Part shown: in pieces, positions 7,605-13,904 of the stretch
Layout of the letters: every line of letters starts with the position of its first letter
Position numbering within the stretch: the stretch's first letter is position 1
IMG/VR virus record: IMGVR_UViG_3300031877_000322
Coordinates: 1-26,143 of that record
Origin: a virus
DNA length: 26,143 nucleotides
Strand: one strand, 5' to 3'
The notes under the pieces: generated by a model
The model's input: the letters and a program-made list of their open reading frames with translations, nothing else
Told to the model about the DNA's origin: nothing
The model's database searches: none
Made by a program: the position numbers and the translations under genes

Positions 7605-7794
7605 CTTCTCCCTCCTCTTTCTCTCGAATAATGCGCAGCTTGCGCGTGGATCCCGTGTGGTAGATCAGCCTGGTCCGAGGCAAACTGCGGATAAAGTCTC
7701 GTACAGTTGCATAGTCCGCTAATGGACCATGACAGATGAAGCCATACGAGACATGTACCTCCAAATCTCTTCTTTCTAGACTCAAAAACTCCAA
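7534..7794 (-). CDS. small basic/acidic protein, unrecognised
   Basis: This frame encodes up to 86 residues. The N-terminal half has a globular look (VSYGFICHGPLADYATVRDF, then RSLPRTRLIYHTGSTRKLRII), while the C-terminal 35 residues are low-complexity Glu/Arg (EKEEGEDERNREE) and overlap the start of the chaperone gene by about 70 bases. It fills the 206-base gap between tail tube and chaperone. TTG codons at 7792-7794 or 7783-7785 could start it, each with a GGAG close by. Another frame (7601-7801) covers the same bases but has a less protein-like composition. No function is assigned; a tail-tube accessory or small regulator is possible. Confidence 0.45.
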   Translation of the reverse strand: MEFLSLERRDLEVHVSYGFICHGPLADYATVRDFIRSLPRTRLIYHTGSTRKLRIIREKEEGEDERNREENRETGGQTPERSGSSR

Positions 7795-7810
7795 ACTCCA
7801 AGAAACGGGC

Positions 7811-8209
7811 CTATGTTTGCGTTCCGAAGACTAAGTCGTCGCCTATTCCTTCGACGCCTTCAGCCACTATGGCATCCTCATCCATCGTGAAGTCCCAGAT
7901 GTTGAGAATCACATTCTTGACGGTGATCGTCTGCTTGCCGGTTCCAGTGCCCTCAGGGTAGAATACTACGTCAGCAGGGGTGCCTGCCAAGACCAGTTCT
8001 CCGTAGGTCTTGTCGATGTATGCCTTTTCAAGGGTAAAACTAAAGTGTTTGTTGCCTTTGACGAGGGTGGGCTTGCCTTCGTCCCCTAGACCATAATGCT
8101 CTTCGATGTCACGGGCGAACGATATGCTAGAAGCAGTTGTCAATCCGCTGCCAATCGTCTGGGTTCCAATCTTGATGGATGCCACTAGAGGCTTGAATGG
8201 ACTAGACAA
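7811..8209 (-). CDS. major tail (tube) protein
   Basis: This 132-residue beta-rich protein has the tube protein pattern: a short N-terminus (SIKIGTQTIGSGLT), a long hydrophilic loop (HYGLGDEGKPTLVKGNKHFSF-like, residues about 38-58), a strand-helix with KAYIDKTYGEL, then ITVKNVILNIWDFTMDEDAI and an acidic end. It polymerises around the tape measure to form the tail tube. The in-frame start is TTG at 8207-8209. However, the best ribosome site (AAGGAGG) points at an ATG at 8214-8216 that is out of frame by one base and meets a stop after four codons (MKIV). Removing one A from the AAAA run would give MKLSSPFKP in frame, so this start may carry an indel. Confidence 0.82.
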   Translation of the reverse strand: MSSPFKPLVASIKIGTQTIGSGLTTASSISFARDIEEHYGLGDEGKPTLVKGNKHFSFTLEKAYIDKTYGELVLAGTPADVVFYPEGTGTGKQTITVKNVILNIWDFTMDEDAIVAEGVEGIGDDLVFGTQT

Positions 8210-8277
8210 TTTTCATAATTCCTCCTTTTTGGGAGTTGGTTAGCCCGTCACGTGGGCCGAACGGTCAAGAAAGATGA

Positions 8278-8658
8278 CTATGATTTCGTGATGGTTATCG
8301 TGACTCTGAAGTCGAAGGAGCGGCGCCAAACATCTTCTTCAGGCAGATCGCGTCCGCCCCAGGGAACGATATCTACAAAACCGAACGTGCTCCTGGCCTC
8401 GTACAGCTTCGTCAAGACTTTGTCAGCGAATTCACGCATCTGACTCTCTACTCGAGCCCAGACATCGACCTGGAAGCTGACATCTAAGTACTGCATCTTG
8501 TCAGGGAAGCCCCCACGGATCCTCGTGAATATCAGCTGGAGAGTGGCTGATGGCAATGGGAACCCGCGTGGAGGCCTAACCTCATAGACCGTTAAGCCTT
8601 CGATCTCGCGCAGCTTCATAGCGATTGCGTTCTCTGCTGTCTGGATGGGCGTGGACAT
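8278..8658 (-). CDS. tail terminator/completion protein
   Basis: This 126-residue protein has the alpha/beta pattern of tail terminator proteins (gpU/DUF3168-like): an N-terminal helix (TAENAIAMKLREIEG), a strand with a PPRGFPLPSATLQLIF loop, FQVDVWARVESQMREFADKV (residues about 62-81), a helix, and a closing strand pair DFRVTITITK. Such proteins cap the completed tail tube and join it to the head. ATG with TGAGG upstream, six bases after the preceding gene, and placement before the tube gene agree with the usual order connector - terminator - tube. A 68-base spacer with the AAGGAGG of the tube gene follows. Confidence 0.75.
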   Translation of the reverse strand: MSTPIQTAENAIAMKLREIEGLTVYEVRPPRGFPLPSATLQLIFTRIRGGFPDKMQYLDVSFQVDVWARVESQMREFADKVLTKLYEARSTFGFVDIVPWGGRDLPEEDVWRRSFDFRVTITITKS

Positions 8659-8664
8659 GAAGCC

Positions 8665-9018
8665 TCACTGATCTGTCCTTTTGATATGCAGGCGTGAAGC
8701 TGTCAGGAGCAGGCGAATGTTCCATGCGCATCCAAAGCCAAGCAAAACGGTTGCAAGGATCACGGCTAGCCAGGCAAAGGGACGGAAGGGCGGAATCTCA
8801 AGAAAGATGATCATAAGGTAGACATGTAGCCAGCTGACCGCTGCTACCTTGAGGACCACGAACCATCCCCAACCGACTTTCCCGATCAGCGAAGATAGGA
8901 ATAGGTTGTCTTCTCGTAGACCATGATGCCGAATACCAAGCTCTGTGATCAAGAGATCGAAGATGTTCAGCGCCCACATTACCCAAAGCAGATTGACGAA
9001 GACAAGTTCCTGCAACAT
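8665..9018 (-). CDS. three-TM membrane protein (DUF5658-like)
   Basis: This 117-residue protein has three predicted membrane segments (residues about 5-27, 48-72 and 80-105). The sequence around the first (LNIFDLLITELGIRHHGLREDN) resembles DUF5658-type proteins, whose function is unknown. ATG with GAGGTAAG upstream starts it five bases after the connector stop, so it is in the same operon as virion genes. A membrane protein between connector and tail terminator is unusual; it may act in egress, superinfection exclusion or assembly at the membrane, none of which can be shown from sequence. Confidence 0.7.
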   Translation of the reverse strand: MLQELVFVNLLWVMWALNIFDLLITELGIRHHGLREDNLFLSSLIGKVGWGWFVVLKVAAVSWLHVYLMIIFLEIPPFRPFAWLAVILATVLLGFGCAWNIRLLLTASRLHIKRTDQ

Positions 9019-9023
9019 GACTC

Positions 9024-9557
9024 TTACCTCGTTGCTGTGAATGTGTGACTCGAGATTTGTTGCAGGATCTCCATTGCCCTAGCCTTGAACAGCTTCTCTT
9101 TCTCCTCACTCTTCGCCAAGCGATGGAAACAGTACGCCGCCGCCAGAAACGTTGAGGCTTCCTGAATGGGCTTCATGCTGTAACGGTAGGTCATCTCGAC
9201 TTCGGCGCCGACTGAGGGCGCTGTTACAAAGATGATTTTGCCTTCTGCGCCTCTAAGCTCGAACTTGTCTGATGCTTGCGCTGTGCCATCCACATAGACC
9301 GTGACTTTTGATTCGTCGTCGGTTGTGTTGCCTTGGTCGTCAACGATAGGCTTGTAGAGCGTTCGGAAGGTCTTGTCGCTTGGCGATTTCTGAATGCCGA
9401 GAAGCTCTTTGACCTGTTGTCCTGTCCAGACTTTCTCTGTGATCTGTTCTATGTCGCGGTCCGCCCAACCAATCATCTCGTCAACTATTGCATCGCTGAT
9501 CTCTGTCGTTGTCAGCCCAGAGATGTCCCTAACTGTGTCAACGGTTGTGTACGCCAT
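9024..9557 (-). CDS. head-tail connector/adaptor protein (gp6-like)
   Basis: This 177-residue protein has the helical adaptor fold: YTTVDTVRDISGLTTTEISDA (N-terminal helices typical of gp6/gp15-like connectors), WADRDIEQITEKVW, then an inserted beta domain (residues about 75-128, VTVYVDGTAQASDKFELRG) and C-terminal helices (STFLAAAYCFHRLAKSEEKEK). The adaptor forms the ring below the portal. The inserted beta domain is larger than in the HK97 version. It starts at ATG, seven bases after the stop of the broken accessory gene, without a clear ribosome site. Confidence 0.8.
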   Translation of the reverse strand: MAYTTVDTVRDISGLTTTEISDAIVDEMIGWADRDIEQITEKVWTGQQVKELLGIQKSPSDKTFRTLYKPIVDDQGNTTDDESKVTVYVDGTAQASDKFELRGAEGKIIFVTAPSVGAEVEMTYRYSMKPIQEASTFLAAAYCFHRLAKSEEKEKLFKARAMEILQQISSHTFTATR

Positions 9558-9564
9558 AACGGGT

Positions 9565-9886
9565 CTAGCTCTTTGCGACTACTTGCAGAGAGAACATGAA
9601 GCTGGGCGTGGTTCCCCCGATCGTGTAGGCAGTGCGGGCATACTTGCCGACGTTCGCGCTTAGCTTCAGATAGTTGCCCTAAGGTGTGATTTGTGTGAAG
9701 GAGTCACTGAGATTCTCCCAATCCGTGTCGCTTGTTTGGAACCTGGTATCAAGCATCGGATTGGTCCCAACCCTAGCGATGATTTTCACGACTAGAAGGC
9801 CGTCCGCATGGTTTCCAAGATCCTTGGCCGCGTTTTGACAATGCGCGGTTCTATCTGCGTATGCGAGAAATTTGGCGACCGCGCAT
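9565..9886 (-). pseudogene. broken accessory/decoration-type capsid protein gene
   Basis: The minus-strand frame reads AKFLAYADRTA, then NHADGLLVVKIIARVG, NPMLDTRFQTSDTDWENL, SDSFTQITP, a TAG stop (9679-9681), then GNYLKLSANVGKYARTAYTI and a C-terminus ending SLQVVAKS at TAG 9565-9567. This matches a small beta-sandwich virion protein family common in phages (pattern: RTA ... LLVVV.V....GTP.LDV..QTS.....W..L.SFTQI...G.Y......GKY.R..YTIGGT.PSF.FS...VAK), likely an accessory or decoration capsid protein. Two defects are visible: the internal TAG where Glu or Gln is expected, and no start codon in frame. An ATG at 9884-9886 would be in frame if one G of the GG at 9879-9880 were absent. Readthrough of TAG cannot be excluded. 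Confidence 0.65.
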
Positions 9887-9888
9887 CC

Positions 9889-9914
9889 CCTAGGACGATT
9901 CGCTACGTCCTAGG
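9889..9914. repeat. perfect inverted repeat, 9-base arms
   Basis: CCTAGGACG and CGTCCTAGG flank an 8-base loop. It lies just upstream of the broken accessory capsid gene and about 180 bases after the stop of the 112-residue membrane protein gene. It could be a transcript hairpin or a protein-binding site. The 179 bases between it and 10093 hold no gene that I can support. Confidence 0.6.
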
Positions 9915-10093
9915 CCTTGATACAGAAAGGCCCATGATATTCCGAGTGTCCTACGCTTCGAATAGCGAGAACTCAGCTCAAACATAAGCCACGGAGACTA
10001 TTCAGAGAAAAATGATACCGAAACAATGTCATAATGAACTCCGACCGATAGCATCTTAGTCACCATATGCAAAGACAATGTTTTCCTTTGGGT

Positions 10094-10432
10094 CTAGGGC
10101 CCCGCTCCCCCCCTCTTCTCGGTGATTTCATCCATTATATTCTTCACTGCCCAGGCCAAACATGCAGAGAATAGAACTCCAGTCAAGAAGGACATTGCCT
10201 GCCACACTCTCATCGCCGGTTCTGTCAGGAGGTAGTAGCATACGATAGTAGTATCTTTTGCACTCCAATCCTTGTACAGTACGTCAAGCATTATCCTTTC
10301 CGCCTCCTCTTTTATACGGCGTACGTGAGGGGGGTTCGGGCCGGAGACAGCACCAATTATCATCGGTGTGACTATTGTGCCAGAGACAAGGACAACAAGA
10401 AATGCCACTGCGGAAATAAGACGTGGTCTCAC
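10094..10432 (-). CDS. two-TM membrane protein, unrecognised
   Basis: This predicted 112-residue protein has an N-terminal membrane segment or signal anchor (residues 8-30, ISAVAFLVVLVSGTIVTPMI), a central charged, helical part, and a second hydrophobic segment (about 76-98). It starts at GTG 10430-10432 and has a TATA-like box (10474-10482) at a suitable distance. It lies between the capsid protein and the accessory capsid gene, so it is another membrane protein embedded in the head module. No family is recognised. Confidence 0.55.
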   Translation of the reverse strand: MRPRLISAVAFLVVLVSGTIVTPMIIGAVSGPNPPHVRRIKEEAERIMLDVLYKDWSAKDTTIVCYYLLTEPAMRVWQAMSFLTGVLFSACLAWAVKNIMDEITEKRGGAGP

Positions 10433-10473
10433 TGCTGAAGACCCCTAGAGAGTACAATACATCCAATAGCTTC

Positions 10474-10482
10474 CCTTAAAAG
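10474..10482 (-). promoter_or_regulatory. TATA-like box (CTTTTAAGG)
   Basis: On the minus strand CTTTTAAGG sits about 27 bases before a predicted start site near 10451, leaving a short leader of about 20 bases to the GTG at 10432. It follows directly after the stop of a small open frame. Seen in sequence; promoter activity is inferred. Confidence 0.35.
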
Positions 10483-10484
10483 CC

Positions 10485-10631
10485 TTATCTAGCTTTAGAT
10501 GCCTCAGAATTGGCGTTTTCTGCACAATGAAGCCCATCCTTAGTCTCGATGACATGTGTGGCAATCTCGGCTGCTGTCCGCCTAAAGAAGTTCCGAGCTA
10601 TCTCGACAGTCTCGTGGGCCAAAGATGCCAA
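10485..10631 (-). CDS. small helical protein (48 residues), unrecognised
   Basis: Between capsid gene and membrane gene the minus strand holds a short frame from TTG 10629-10631 to TAA 10485-10487, preceded in frame by TAG. It reads MASLAHETVEIARNFFRRTA, then AEIATHVIETKDGLHC and a polar tail. The first 35 residues would form an amphipathic helix with natural-looking codons. No clear ribosome site is present. It may be a real small gene or a remnant; no function is proposed. Confidence 0.38.
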   Translation of the reverse strand: MASLAHETVEIARNFFRRTAAEIATHVIETKDGLHCAENANSEASKAR

Positions 10632-10672
10632 TCTCTAACCGCCCGGTCCATTTTCCAGAAAATAGGGAATTC

Positions 10673-10689
10673 TTCTCCGAACGGGAGAA
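10673..10689 (-). terminator. possible hairpin after the capsid protein gene
   Basis: TTCTCC-loop-GGAGAA (6-base arms, 5-base loop) lies 24 bases beyond the stop of the capsid gene on its transcript. No strong U run follows, so it may only stabilise or attenuate the message. Confidence 0.2.
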
Positions 10690-10712
10690 AGTGTGGGAAA
10701 GGTCTCTGGGGC

Positions 10713-11819
10713 TTAGGCTGTGATGAGCTTCACGATGCCCTTCGCGTTCAGTACGCCCAGTCCGTACTCCATCGTGCCGTACAGGTAGGTCTTCCTTTCG
10801 CCTGGCTCGTACTTCGGTTCCACTTCAGGGTCGCGCTTGACTTCCTCGACCCACACTCTCTCGCTGATCAGGAAAGCGTGGTAGGTTGTGATTCCACCTG
10901 CACCGGTGCCAGTCGGAACCTGCGTGGTCTTCAGCACTTTGATGCCAAGCCACTGTCCGATCTCGCCGTTCAATATGACTTCTCGTCCGCCATACTGGGC
11001 TGCGTTGATGAACTTGTCACTCTTCAGCAACGGGCCTTCCTGAGCTGGGTGTATAGCGACGTACCGGGGCTCACGCTTCTCCTTCCGCATCGTGGTTATC
11101 GCATTCGCCAACAGGTCGGTGCTGAAAACGTCACTGGAATCCACAGTGTCCTCGCTGGTGGCGTCACCACCGTAGAGCGTTCCTGCAATGCCCGATGCCG
11201 CATTGAGTGCGGCAAGGATATCTTTGTCTTCTTTGTTGGCGACACCCTCCGAGAGAAGATCTGTCAGCACATCGACCACATTGAAGGTGACTTGTTCGAT
11301 GACCTGCCTTGTGACCGAGATCGCTGCGATAATCTCCTTCACAGTGATTTCCAAACGATCAACAGTCACTGCAAGGTCATCTGGCTTGACGCCTTCAGTT
11401 GCATCCACTGCCTCAAGGACCGTGGGGACCTTGGGGAAGTAGAACTTGTTACCGGGCTGCCCACGTAGCGTTGTGTCAACGATGCCAAGAGCCCTCATCA
11501 CCCGCTTCGGTTGGGCGCCGAGCTCAACCTGCGGGCTCCAGATGATTGGTATGGCTTTCACTGCGTCCGTTGTAGTCAAAGATTCACGTAGTTTGTTGGC
11601 AACTCTGACCTGCCAGGGTCCTATGGCTTCTTCGAGTACGGCTACGGCTACGATCCCTTTCCCTGCTTCTTGCGCCATTTCTTCCTTAACCTCCTTCTTT
11701 TCCTCAACTCTGCCGGGCTCCAGCTGTTCCTTCAGGTGGAGAAGATCCTCGGTGGGGATCTGCTCTAGGCCTGTGGGCGGAGCTTCCGCTGGCTTCGTTG
11801 AGGGAGGAGTCTCTTCCAT
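10713..11819 (-). CDS. major capsid protein (HK97 fold)
   Basis: This 368-residue protein starts at ATG 11817-11819 (GGAG nine bases upstream); a TTG nine bases earlier is less likely. Residues 1-60 are acidic and proline/glutamate-rich with coiled-coil character (LLHLKEQLEPGRVEEKKEVK), like a delta/scaffold domain cleaved during maturation. The rest shows HK97-fold order: KFYFPKVPTV (E-loop/N-arm area), a long spine helix region (IIAAISVTRQVIEQVTFNVV), DKDILAALNAASG, the P/A-domain segment EPRYVAIHPAQEGPLL, and GQWLGIKVLKTTQVP near the C-terminus. It is downstream of portal and protease, as expected. Confidence 0.88.
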   Translation of the reverse strand: MEETPPSTKPAEAPPTGLEQIPTEDLLHLKEQLEPGRVEEKKEVKEEMAQEAGKGIVAVAVLEEAIGPWQVRVANKLRESLTTTDAVKAIPIIWSPQVELGAQPKRVMRALGIVDTTLRGQPGNKFYFPKVPTVLEAVDATEGVKPDDLAVTVDRLEITVKEIIAAISVTRQVIEQVTFNVVDVLTDLLSEGVANKEDKDILAALNAASGIAGTLYGGDATSEDTVDSSDVFSTDLLANAITTMRKEKREPRYVAIHPAQEGPLLKSDKFINAAQYGGREVILNGEIGQWLGIKVLKTTQVPTGTGAGGITTYHAFLISERVWVEEVKRDPEVEPKYEPGERKTYLYGTMEYGLGVLNAKGIVKLITA

Positions 11820-11896
11820 TTGGTTCAACTCCTTCAGAATTTCCTGTTACTCATCGATCCGCTTGCGCGGTCTCAGTAACCGTGAATGAATGAAGA

Positions 11897-12481
11897 CTAG
11901 ACTCTCACGCCTCGCCTTCTGAGCTCTGCCACCACAGCGGCTAGGTACTGCTTTCTCTGCTGCGGACTGAGAGATTCGCTGAGCTTCTTCTCCCACAACA
12001 TGATACTTGTGAGGGGGTCTCCGGGAGCTACGCCTTCGGTGAGCAGGTCGAGGCGTGTGAAGACTATTCCTCGTGGTACAAGGACCTCGCCGACTTCTGC
12101 GCTTCGATACTTTGCTTCGATGCTGACGTTCTTGATTTTGCCTGACTCGTAGAGGCGGTTTGTTTCTTCATCTTCGACATAGATCACTGCTTCGACGCGG
12201 CCGCTCTCAAACTCAGCATCCTCAGTTTTGTTCTGAGGGAACGGCAGCTGTCTATCATGATTGATGCCGAGAGGTCTCTCTGCTAAGGACCTAGCTGCTG
12301 GCCTGAGTTCCTCTTCCGTGTACTTAGCTCGGTTGCCGGTCGTGGTGACGTGGATCGCATGGACTTTGTAGAATTTTCCCTTTCCCCCTTCCACTGCCTT
12401 GTAGAACTCGATCGGCGGAGCCCACCGGAACGATTCAGCTAGACTTGCGATATGGAACCTCAGGTGTCTCAGTAGTCTCAT
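11897..12481 (-). CDS. prohead (capsid maturation) protease
   Basis: This 194-residue protein has the fold pattern of S78/U35-type prohead proteases: IHVTTTGNRAKYTEEELRPA (residues 43-62), PLGINHDR (70-77) with the probable catalytic His75, a strand GRVEAVIYVEDEE, then KIKNVSIEAKY (115-125) with probable nucleophile Ser120, followed by FTRLDLLTEGVAPGDPLTSI (141-160), the usual end of the domain. It would remove the N-terminal delta/scaffold of the capsid protein. The gene overlaps the portal stop by ATGA, and the capsid gene follows about 77 bases later. Confidence 0.82.
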   Translation of the reverse strand: MRLLRHLRFHIASLAESFRWAPPIEFYKAVEGGKGKFYKVHAIHVTTTGNRAKYTEEELRPAARSLAERPLGINHDRQLPFPQNKTEDAEFESGRVEAVIYVEDEETNRLYESGKIKNVSIEAKYRSAEVGEVLVPRGIVFTRLDLLTEGVAPGDPLTSIMLWEKKLSESLSPQQRKQYLAAVVAELRRRGVRV

Positions 12482-13815
12482 GTCTTCTTCTCCTTCTCTG
12501 GAGGCTGTCCCTCTTCCTCTGTAAGCTCGAAGCCTGCATACTTCGCCAGCATGCTGCGGGCTTCTTGACGGGTGATGTATTCGATCCCGCTTGTGGCGCT
12601 GACTTGGATGAGCTGGATCAAATGCTCAAGTTCGACTTCGGGTCGTTCCTGCATGCCCCAGCGGATTCGAACCCCTGCCGCTTTCGGATCGATGTCATTT
12701 TGCTGGAGAAGGATCTGGAAGACTCCTTTCTCAACAGTGCGGGCTAGGTCCCGTTGCAGTTTGATGATCTTTCGGTCAGCCATCTTTGTGGCTTCAGTTG
12801 CGCTTGCCTCTGTAAAGCCCGGGGTCGTGAATAAGCGGGTCATGGGAGTTTGGAGGCCTTGCACCACCTGTGAGTAAATATTCTCGATCATGCCATCGAA
12901 TCGGGCGGAAGGATTGATGTCTAAGGAGTCAACTTCTACAGGTTTGTTCGTGACGAAGTCTGCATCTGCAGGTGCTGATTGGATTGTTGGGGCATACTCC
13001 TTCTCCAGCTTCTCGTCGCCTACACCTTCAAACTTCCAAAGCCGTTTCGGTGCTGCATATCGGTGAACGATCTTCTGTATGTCATCTTCGAGTCGAGCTT
13101 TGATGTCCAAGAAGGCTGGTCGAACGCTAGTCTCGTCAATCTGCTTACTTGTTGCAAGGCTATGCAGGATCCCTGTTCCCCAAGCCGATCCGTCCACAGG
13201 ATTCAACCGAAAATGAATGATCTCGTCGGCGGTGAACTCGACCTTGTCAGTTCCTATCTGCTGTATGTAGTTCTGAACGCGTCCGCCAATCTTGCTTCGT
13301 ATGATGAATTTGATCGATGATAGCGGCAGAATCTTCAAGGAGACAAGCTTGTTCTTGGCGAAGACCCTCTCCCAGAAACAGTTGCCTGACAAGACAACCT
13401 CTTTCGAGGTTTGCATAAGCAGGTCATCCATGTTCACCTCTTCACAGAAGTCGTCGATTATTTTCTTGGCCTCTTCGAAGCCGGGTTCGCAGACTGTATA
13501 GAATCCTGCGCCTGCGATCTGTTCGCCTATGTAGTCAACGGCTGCCATGACTGCAGGATCCCTTAGGTAGTAGTCTACTAGGGCTGCGAGGCTGACCGGA
13601 GGCTGCTCTCCTAGCCTCGCTTTCATAGCAGGAATGAATAGACCCTTTTCCGCTGTGGCTTCTTTGAGCGCCTCAGTTATCCTTCCCGGAAGCCGCTGAA
13701 ACCTTTCGAAGACGGGAACGGGGATCTTCCTAGTTATTGCCTGAAAGAAACCTTTCGATCTCTCGCTCAAAGCTAGTTCTCTCCTTCTTACCTGAGATTG
13801 CGAGTTGCTGACCAA
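12478..13815 (-). CDS. portal protein (HK97-type)
   Basis: This protein of about 445 residues has the portal pattern: PPVSLAALVDYYLRDPAVMAAVDYIGEQI near the start, a SGNCFWERVF strand, EIIHFRLNPVDGSAWGTGIL (the wing/clip area, residues about 208-227), RYAAPKRLWKF, and the stem/helical segment SQVVQGLQTPMTRLFTTPGF, then SATEATKMADRKIIKLQRDL. Portals form the packaging ring at the capsid vertex. The reading frame begins at TTG 13813-13815; a TTG at 13768-13770 with AAGGAG upstream may be the real start (430 residues). It faces the plus-strand transglutaminase gene and shares its AT-rich upstream region. Confidence 0.88.
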   Translation of the reverse strand: MVSNSQSQVRRRELALSERSKGFFQAITRKIPVPVFERFQRLPGRITEALKEATAEKGLFIPAMKARLGEQPPVSLAALVDYYLRDPAVMAAVDYIGEQIAGAGFYTVCEPGFEEAKKIIDDFCEEVNMDDLLMQTSKEVVLSGNCFWERVFAKNKLVSLKILPLSSIKFIIRSKIGGRVQNYIQQIGTDKVEFTADEIIHFRLNPVDGSAWGTGILHSLATSKQIDETSVRPAFLDIKARLEDDIQKIVHRYAAPKRLWKFEGVGDEKLEKEYAPTIQSAPADADFVTNKPVEVDSLDINPSARFDGMIENIYSQVVQGLQTPMTRLFTTPGFTEASATEATKMADRKIIKLQRDLARTVEKGVFQILLQQNDIDPKAAGVRIRWGMQERPEVELEHLIQLIQVSATSGIEYITRQEARSMLAKYAGFELTEEEGQPPEKEKKT

Positions 13816-13864
13816 CAGCCTTGACTGATCAGCAAAAACGAAGTGAAGGACTTGGCCGCAAGTC

Positions 13865-13871
13865 TTATTTT
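13865..13871 (+). promoter_or_regulatory. TATA-like element between divergent genes
   Basis: TTATTTT lies about 37 bases before the ATG of the transglutaminase-like gene; a start site near 13894 would give an almost leaderless message, in line with the absence of a ribosome site. Read on the other strand (AAAATAA) it is also placed about 50 bases before the portal frame, so the 13816-13904 interval may serve both directions. Confidence 0.3.
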
Positions 13872-13904
13872 GACCAGTCCCAGAGCATCTTTGGTTTCCT
13901 TACG

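Noticed and set aside
7601-7801. 66-codon frame overlapping the small gene at 7534-7794
   Set aside because: Same bases in another frame; composition (Trp/Cys-rich ending in Arg/Gly) is less protein-like.
10527-11468. Long plus-strand open frame (313 codons) opposite the capsid gene
   Set aside because: It is antisense to the capsid gene, is Cys-rich with atypical composition, and simply mirrors a strongly coding minus strand.
13821-13904. TTG-led extension of the transglutaminase-like gene
   Set aside because: It would place 28 hydrophilic residues before the signal anchor and cover the likely promoter.
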